DNA of 64,000 bases from Atkinsonella hypoxylon. Lineage: Eukaryota > Ascomycota > Sordariomycetes > Hypocreales > Clavicipitaceae. Location of the stretch: NCBI GenBank assembly GCA_000729835.1, contig JFHB01000002.1, positions 186,001 to 250,000 of the forward strand. The letters run 5' to 3'. A program made the translations under genes and the position numbers. This document shows, one piece after another, positions 58,584 to 64,000 of this stretch. Below the pieces are notes generated by a model. The model did not search any database. It saw only the letters and a list, made by a program, of their open reading frames with translations, and had not been told where the DNA came from. The first letter of the stretch is position 1, and the number at the start of each line of letters is the position of its first letter.

Positions 58584-60110
58584 CCTGTGCCCTTCAAGCC
58601 CACCCGTTCCCTCAGTATCGCCCGGTCGGTCCAGTGACGAGAAGGAAAGCATATTCCAGACGCATTCTCCTCTCTTGTTCGTCATTGGAACAGCCAGGCC
58701 CCTGTCTCACAAGCCTGAACACCACGTACACGACGCGGCTCGGCTTCTTGTCATAGACTGTGGACGACCCTGATATCGTACCGAGGGACTAGGAGACCAG
58801 TTGACTTGTCCACCACATACCCGTCATCCCAAGCAAGGTGCCTCAGTCAGTACCACTATCTCCCGTCAACCATTTCATCGACTGGCCACCGAGATTTTTG
58901 CCTCTTTCGATCGCCCTCTGCCAACTCGTGGGCTCAGCGACTGAAAAAGTCGAAAACGCATTAGTTAGGAACAGTCCAGGAAGAGTGAACAGGAACCCTT
59001 CGCCAACAGCTCTGCCGTGGCTTATCCGTTCATTTCCTGCTGCCACCCCTGTTGCGCCTGGTTGCAGGAACCTGTGCCGTTCTCGCTCCGGCTCCCACAG
59101 CATCTTAAAGATCCTGGTTCTCTCGAGTGGCACGGAGGCTTCGGCGGCAACAATTGACGGGAAAGGCAGACCAGACTCATCCGCGGCTGTTTGAATAGCT
59201 TGGAGAGGTAGAGTACATGCACAACATTGCGGTATCACTCGGTCCAGCGAAACATTGCACTAATAGCCGCCGCCCCAGTGCTTCCTCTTTCCCCTTACCC
59301 GCAATCGTACTCAACTGCATCAGGAGCAATCGCAAGCCTTCATCTTCTATCCGCCCTCCTCAACACGGACCTGGGGGACGAATGAGTTTCGCCACGAAGC
59401 TCCTCCTCTCAACATCTCCTGACACCGCGGAGCTGCTCTCGTCGATACCAGGGTTTTGCTCCAAGTGCACCATTGCGTCAGCTGTAAGTTTGTGGACCCT
59501 CGATTCGCAGTACACCCGGAGGGAGACCGTTCAACTGAGACCTGGTCTCTCACTTGCGCCGCGGACTGTGAGGTCTTAATTTAAGAGTCTCCCGGGGTGA
59601 CGTGTCTTATAAGTGATCCCTGCCTCTGCCCTTGTGGCAAACAGAAAGGTGGATGGGTCTTCGCAGCTTAAGTCGTACTGTAATTGCTTCACAGGACAGC
59701 TGTATCCGCGGCATTGGTTTTCCACATTTGGATGCGTTTTGTTCACAGATTTATAGTCATACTGACAGATCCGTCTCATAGAATAAGTCATTTGGCTCTT
59801 TTAATTCTTCCCTTCCCTTGTGGCCGCCCCTACTTGTCAATTCTTACCTGTTTGTTCTACATTTTCTTCTGTCTCAGAGACCTCTCTACGTGATTCAATA
59901 TCATTGTACAATTCTCCCGCCCATAAAATCCTAGTCGCGCGAAATTGAGCCCTAGACTGATCTGGATTGTTTCACCTATTCTTGTCGGACTGCGCATTCG
60001 ACTCTGGACATCTATTGGCGTTCCGATCTGTCGCAACTGCAGTGCAAGCTCCTCAAATGCACAAATTTCACCCATCCGCCCATTGATCGGTTTCCCGGAC
60101 GGAACTTAAC

Positions 60111-60398
60111 ATGTGTCGGCTTGTTGTATTCTCGGGTAGCTGCAGCCGATGCGGCGATTTATATACTTGGGATGATTTGACGCAGCAACTGGCGTGTCTG
60201 GAATCCAAGAACGCTGGTAGCTTTGGCGATTGCGAACGTGGAGTATTCGTTGAGCAACACGAATTTGACCAAGAATGCGATGCATGTACGGAAGAAGACG
60301 AAGGTATCGGCGATATTGTCTTGGAAGCTTCTGCGGCCGTCGAGAAACGTGGTGCGGAAGAGGCAACTAATGGCCAACATAAAAAGCAACGGGTTTGA
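60111..60398 (+). CDS. Small cysteine-rich acidic protein, 95 aa
   Basis: ATG at 60111 opens a 95-codon frame. The start MCRLVVFSGSCSRCGDLYTW, later CLESKNAGSFGDCERG and QECDACTEEDEGIGD, gives at least four CxxC-like or paired Cys and is typical of a family of small fungal proteins of unknown function that I have not been able to name. The middle is followed by an acidic stretch and a basic end (NGQHKKQRV) that may be a nuclear localisation signal. No signal peptide. Zinc binding is likely from the Cys pattern. No intron is needed. Confidence 0.6.
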   Translation: MCRLVVFSGSCSRCGDLYTWDDLTQQLACLESKNAGSFGDCERGVFVEQHEFDQECDACTEEDEGIGDIVLEASAAVEKRGAEEATNGQHKKQRV

Positions 60399-61266
60399 AG
60401 CGAAACGCATGTGGCAGGCATCGTACCCTGACAACCCTGGCAATGCATACAGCGGAGGATACCCTTATTTCTTCAATGGCCTCATTCTTAAGACCAACTG
60501 CTACGTTGCACCACCCCCTTGGGAACTGACCGGATGGCCTCGATGTTCTCTCTCGGCGTTCACATTTTTAGAATTGTTTTCTCCGGTCCAACTTTTGGAA
60601 GTACAAATCAGGCTACAAGACTTGGCAAATTTTGCATGGCGAAGGAGTTTTGGCTTACTTTCTGTTTGCACTGGTACTGAATTAATGATTATGAACATGC
60701 ATTACCACAACGGCGCTAAGGGTCCTGGGATATGAACAGGGGTGAGAAGGAATATGAAATAAATGCTCTTCTGTATCAAATACCGACGAACATGCAGCAA
60801 CACGGCTTGGAGCCAAAGTTGGCTGGTTGAGTTTCAGGCCATTTCAGAAGCACTCGATGTCTAATAGGCATGATGTGGGAGTGCTGAGGCGACACTGCCA
60901 ACCGAGCAAGGTCACCACTCGGCGTTTCCATTTAATTATTTGATTTCAAGGACGATGGATCAGGACCATGTATGTTTCTATCGCTCTCCGCCACATTTGT
61001 ATATCACCACACGTCCGTCGCACATATTGCGAGGCCTATTACATATATATGATTCCAGGAATATAGTCACATCCATCTATTAGGACAGGATTTTCGTCAG
61101 TCCTACTGCATCATCCTTTGAGTCAATGCCGTGTTTGGGATAGCCCTTTCTGGTACAAATCGGGTCAGAATAAGGGTGAGTGCCCGGTGACTACAGAGAA
61201 AGAACCCTCCCCCCCCCCCCCCCCCTCCCCCCCTGAGAACCTGATAAGTAGTAAAGTACATTTTCG
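60399..61266. other. Intergenic region
   Basis: About 0.87 kb between the small Cys-rich gene and the DUF829 pseudogene. A poly-C tract lies at about 61207-61234. No gene seen. Confidence 0.5.
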
Positions 61267-62116
61267 TCAACACAAAGGCAAGGTGCTGTTTTCTGGTGCC
61301 TCCCCCGTCCAAGAAGTCTGAATAATTTTCCAATACCGCTCTGGCTCAGCCCGCATGATATCAACATGCTTTGCGCCGACAAATTTTTCAAGTCGGACCG
61401 TAAAGCCAGCTTTTTTGGCCTTGCGAGCATTGTCCTCCACATCCCGCCACAGCACCAAATCATCCTGCGTGCCGTAAAGATACGTCCGCCTTTCCTCCCT
61501 CTCGCCCACAAGCCCGGGGACCGCAGTGCTCTTGCATGGCGATTCTGGATAGCCGGCATGCGTCGTAGGAAGTGGTGGAAACAGACCATGGCGATGACGG
61601 AGTGGACCACAGGGCCGGAGCACCAGGGCAGCATCTGCATGAGGGCATTGTACGAGCTCATACAGCGGAAGTAGCCGGGGCAAGAGTCGAAGACGAGGAC
61701 GTAACGAGGCAGGACGGGCGTGCCGTGCGGCTGGTCCCCGCGCAGCATGTTGCGCAGGTAGCTCGCCGTGTGAGCGCCGCCGTTGGAAAACATCTGGACG
61801 AGCATCCTCGGGGATTTATCCCCAGCGGCGTCGGCCCTGGCCTGGCGCTCCGACAGGTCGCGCAGGCACGGCATCGCGGGAGCCAAGGCTCGCCTCGTCC
61901 GCCAGGGGAAGACGACGTGGGCGAGCGGGCACTGGGCGGACCAGGATTCGCGAGGACGGATAGATTCGGCGGTAGTTAGTGTGCGACATATTTTCCGATG
62001 TGGGCTTTGCGGGCGCTCATCCATGAGAGCACGAGGATCAGTTCGGGGTCGGTTCCGGATCCGGAGGACGCCGCTGGGGGATCGTGGTACGTGACGGCCG
62101 GGCTGAGCTTTTGCAT
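61267..62116 (-). pseudogene. DUF829 (PaxU/TMEM53-like) hydrolase pseudogene
   Basis: Minus-strand sequence homologous to DUF829 alpha/beta-hydrolase-like proteins (PaxU in indole-diterpene clusters, TMEM53 in animals), in pieces in different frames. From ATG 62116: LSPAVTYHDP, then DPELILVLSWMSARKAHIGKYVAH until TAA at 61976-61978. Then in another frame YRRIYPSSRILV (about 61974-61939), then from about 61931 in a third frame WRTRRALAPAM, MFSNGGAHTAS (nucleophile-elbow-like) and VFDSCPG. A break near 61513-61519 (CCCCGGG) leads to LVGEREERRTYLYG, WRDVEDNARKAKKAGF and GAKHVDIM, to the stop at 61267. Three or so frame breaks mean that no complete protein can be made, barring sequencing errors. 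Neighbours are not an indole-diterpene cluster, so a link to paxilline-type metabolism is not supported. Confidence 0.72.
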
Positions 62117-64000
62117 CCAGGAGAGAGCCTTTTCGTCGGGCCTTTGGGGCCATGTTCATTTTCAGTCTGTTCCTGGAAGCCTTGGAATGCGCACAGACGG
62201 AGCTGCCAATGGGAAGTTTTGTTTCGGCGTTCAGAATGGGGGGACCATGTAGCTAATGATGCCTGCGTGGTGAAACTTTGTGAATGCAGGCAGGAGGTTG
62301 GAGTTGATGCGGTATTCCGATGCGTTGCCCCCCCCCCTCCCCTCCCCTCCCCCCACCTCCTCCCTTTTTTTATGTCCTTTTTTTTCTATGCGTCTTGGTC
62401 GTGGCTTGAGTTTGAACCTGAAGATTGTGGGAGCAGCAGTTTGAAATTCAGCTCTTCAAGAGCCTTGACACGTGTGACGACGAGAATGACTTGGTGGTTT
62501 TGCGGAAGAACTCATTCGCGCCATGGAGTGAACCGAGGCTCGCCATCCCGATGGCCCTTTTGAACCCTCAACTGGCTGCACCGGTCGCATCGGGATTCGG
62601 GACGGCGTTTCTACCGCATTTTGCCCGTTCAGGTCTGGTCAGGTCTGGTCAGGACGGAGATTGCGGGGGATCAACGGGTTGTTGGAAAGCTGCATGTGCG
62701 TTTTGGTTCCTAAGTGGAGGAGGGAGGTGCGAGAGGGAAAGGAACGGGCTGCGTCTCGTCATCACGGGTTATTTTGCGTGCAGGATTTTTAGGTTTGGTC
62801 CACCTCGATCCGGGTGCTAAGCGATCTGGTGACATGCGACGTTCATCCTGGAGTTTCCCTGCTGTCAAGACTCTGCCGATGCGTTTCATCAACCAGACTA
62901 GCAAACAGCCCTACGGCTGCGATTCTCCTCGTCGTTGGATCAACGACTATGGTATCGGCCCTACTGGGTCGGGTGAGGATTGACAAGCTTACAAGACATC
63001 GTCCATTGTTAGTACCGTATGTGAATGAACCACGCGCATCGTTGCGAAAGTGCCGAGGTTTGCGCTCTGGAGTTGAGACGAGAACACGAACTACGAAGAG
63101 TTTCACCATAATGCATTGGAATATGGCACAGAAAGATTGACTCCACTCTCGCTGTTACAACCCCTACAGCGTCAGAAAAGCCATGGCCTTGTTTTGTTTG
63201 GTATTTCCGAGACACAGGTTTTGTATACCGACTCAATGCCACACAAAGTTGGTGTTCGCCAAGCGGAACGGATGTGCAAGCCCGGGATACCGTGTAACCG
63301 TGTAACCATGTAACCATGTAACCATGTCGTGACCATCTTCGCTGTGTATGTGCAAAAGCTGGGTGGTTGCATTTTTGATTCTGTCGAGAAATCCCTTGCC
63401 ATATTCAAATGAGAGATACCTGAGGCGTAGTTGGTCCTTCTGCGTTCATCAATCCCCTGTTTATCGTCCATGTACGGAACAAGCTTTGCTTCACTCGACT
63501 CAGTCAGCACCTCAGTCAGCATAACATCGTTATCGTTAATTGAAACAAGACATCAGTGCAAGCAAGCTCTATTCGGGACGGTAACCTGCGCTCCAGATCA
63601 TAGCATGTTGTACAAGTTTGCAACCTGACTCGCGTGTCTTTTGGGCGACTTCCAAGCGATAGAGACTCGGATTGTTTGGAGGCCTTGGTCGTCGAGATTC
63701 ATTGCCTACTCTGTTTGTTCAACTACGACGAAAGGCAAAGATGTGCGCTGACCATGTCCCCATAGTCGGTCGTTACATTTATGAAGGATCAAACCTCTGG
63801 GCCTGGAAGAAGAAGCCATTTCCACAACAAACATTCTCGAAAATAATGGGTCGACTTACATGACACAGAGAGCAAACTTATCTCGGTTTGGAAGCAGGGA
63901 GAACGGATACTGCGTATTGCCTCCATTAGCTGTCACTTCCGATTCTGAAATGTTTGATGTCACTCGGCTGACAGACTCCGTACAGTCCATACAGTCCATA
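62117..64000. other. Terminal intergenic region
   Basis: About 1.9 kb with no supported gene. Contains C-rich runs near 62327-62353, GTCTGGTCAG tandem units near 62633-62655 and CGTGTAAC/CATGTAAC tandem units near 63291-63327. Confidence 0.5.
63291..63327. repeat. Tandem 8-mer CGTGTAAC/CATGTAAC
   Basis: Four to five copies of an 8-base unit; the first two carry CGTGTAAC and the later ones CATGTAAC. Not within a supported gene. Confidence 0.85.

Larger units (their letters stand above)
54281..60110. other. Gene-poor region, about 5.8 kb
   Basis: No supported gene. Contents noticed: poly-A near 54766-54777, poly-A then poly-G at about 56632-56684, a GCCCAT hexanucleotide repeat at 57459-57502, TATTTTTTATA-rich sequence at about 57728-57780, CCTAGG-type palindromes at about 58327-58393, a TGCGTC hexanucleotide repeat at 58538-58583 and TACGGAGTA at 57615. 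An 82-codon ATG frame at about 54825 has a possible membrane helix but no other support. The last kb may be the leader of the small Cys-rich gene. Confidence 0.55.

Noticed and set aside
61191..62159. 322-codon minus-strand frame
   Set aside because: It has DUF829 motifs only in its middle part; the flanks match the family in other frames. It is a composite, so the region was called a pseudogene.
1..64000. CRISPR array or prophage
   Set aside because: Spliced genes, nuclear tRNA intron and protein families are fungal; tandem repeats seen are microsatellites without regular spacers.

Overview
The window is nuclear DNA of a filamentous ascomycete, most likely a sordariomycete and plausibly of the order Hypocreales. 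Genes are interrupted by short GT-AG introns, mostly 54-127 nt, with GCTAAC/GCTGAT-like branch sites. Intergenic DNA is long and carries poly-T and poly-C tracts, microsatellites, CCTAGGTA-type palindromes and the 9-mer TACGGAGTA. tRNA genes are dispersed. Protein families (polyprenyl diphosphate synthase, cyclin C, TORC2-type ankyrin protein, PNP-NACHT-ankyrin protein, DUF7330-like adhesin) fit this group. No virus, plasmid, CRISPR array or intact transposon was seen. Intron boundaries were placed by eye from splice consensus, reading phase and family resemblance.

Layout. 0.5-14 kb is gene dense: J-domain protein, tRNA-Phe, allantoinase, COQ1, a VMA12-like V-ATPase assembly factor (divergent from COQ1), a stand-alone ESCO-type zinc finger protein, an Avo2-like ankyrin protein, and two closely packed unknown genes. 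14.4-17.7 kb holds a damaged PNP-NACHT-ankyrin (NLR-like) gene. 19.3-24.2 kb has a BTB protein convergent with a DUF7330-like membrane protein gene that has an in-frame TAG. A tRNA-Arg follows at 25.5 kb. 27.1-33.3 kb holds a calcium-regulated mitochondrial carrier, divergent cyclin C, and an alpha/beta hydrolase. 33.3-40.1 kb is a gene desert. 40.1-54.3 kb has an unknown Ser/Pro-rich protein, a small mitochondrial protein, the PET8-type S-adenosylmethionine carrier, a 1000-residue WDR48/Duf1-type WD40 protein, a small Cys-rich protein and a triple KH-domain protein. The last 10 kb is sparse: one small Cys-rich gene and a frameshifted DUF829 (PaxU/TMEM53-like) pseudogene.

The genes do not form a biosynthetic cluster; most are housekeeping. 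A mitochondrial theme is scattered (COQ1, two carriers, one small presequence protein). The accessory signal is gene decay: three conserved-domain genes (NLR-like, DUF7330-like, DUF829) are each interrupted. The most unusual structural features are an intron that splits the start codon of the Avo2-like gene, a 25-nt microexon carrying the Walker A motif of the NLR-like gene, an in-frame TAG in the adhesin-like gene, and an alternative acceptor that could fuse two adjacent unknown ORFs.
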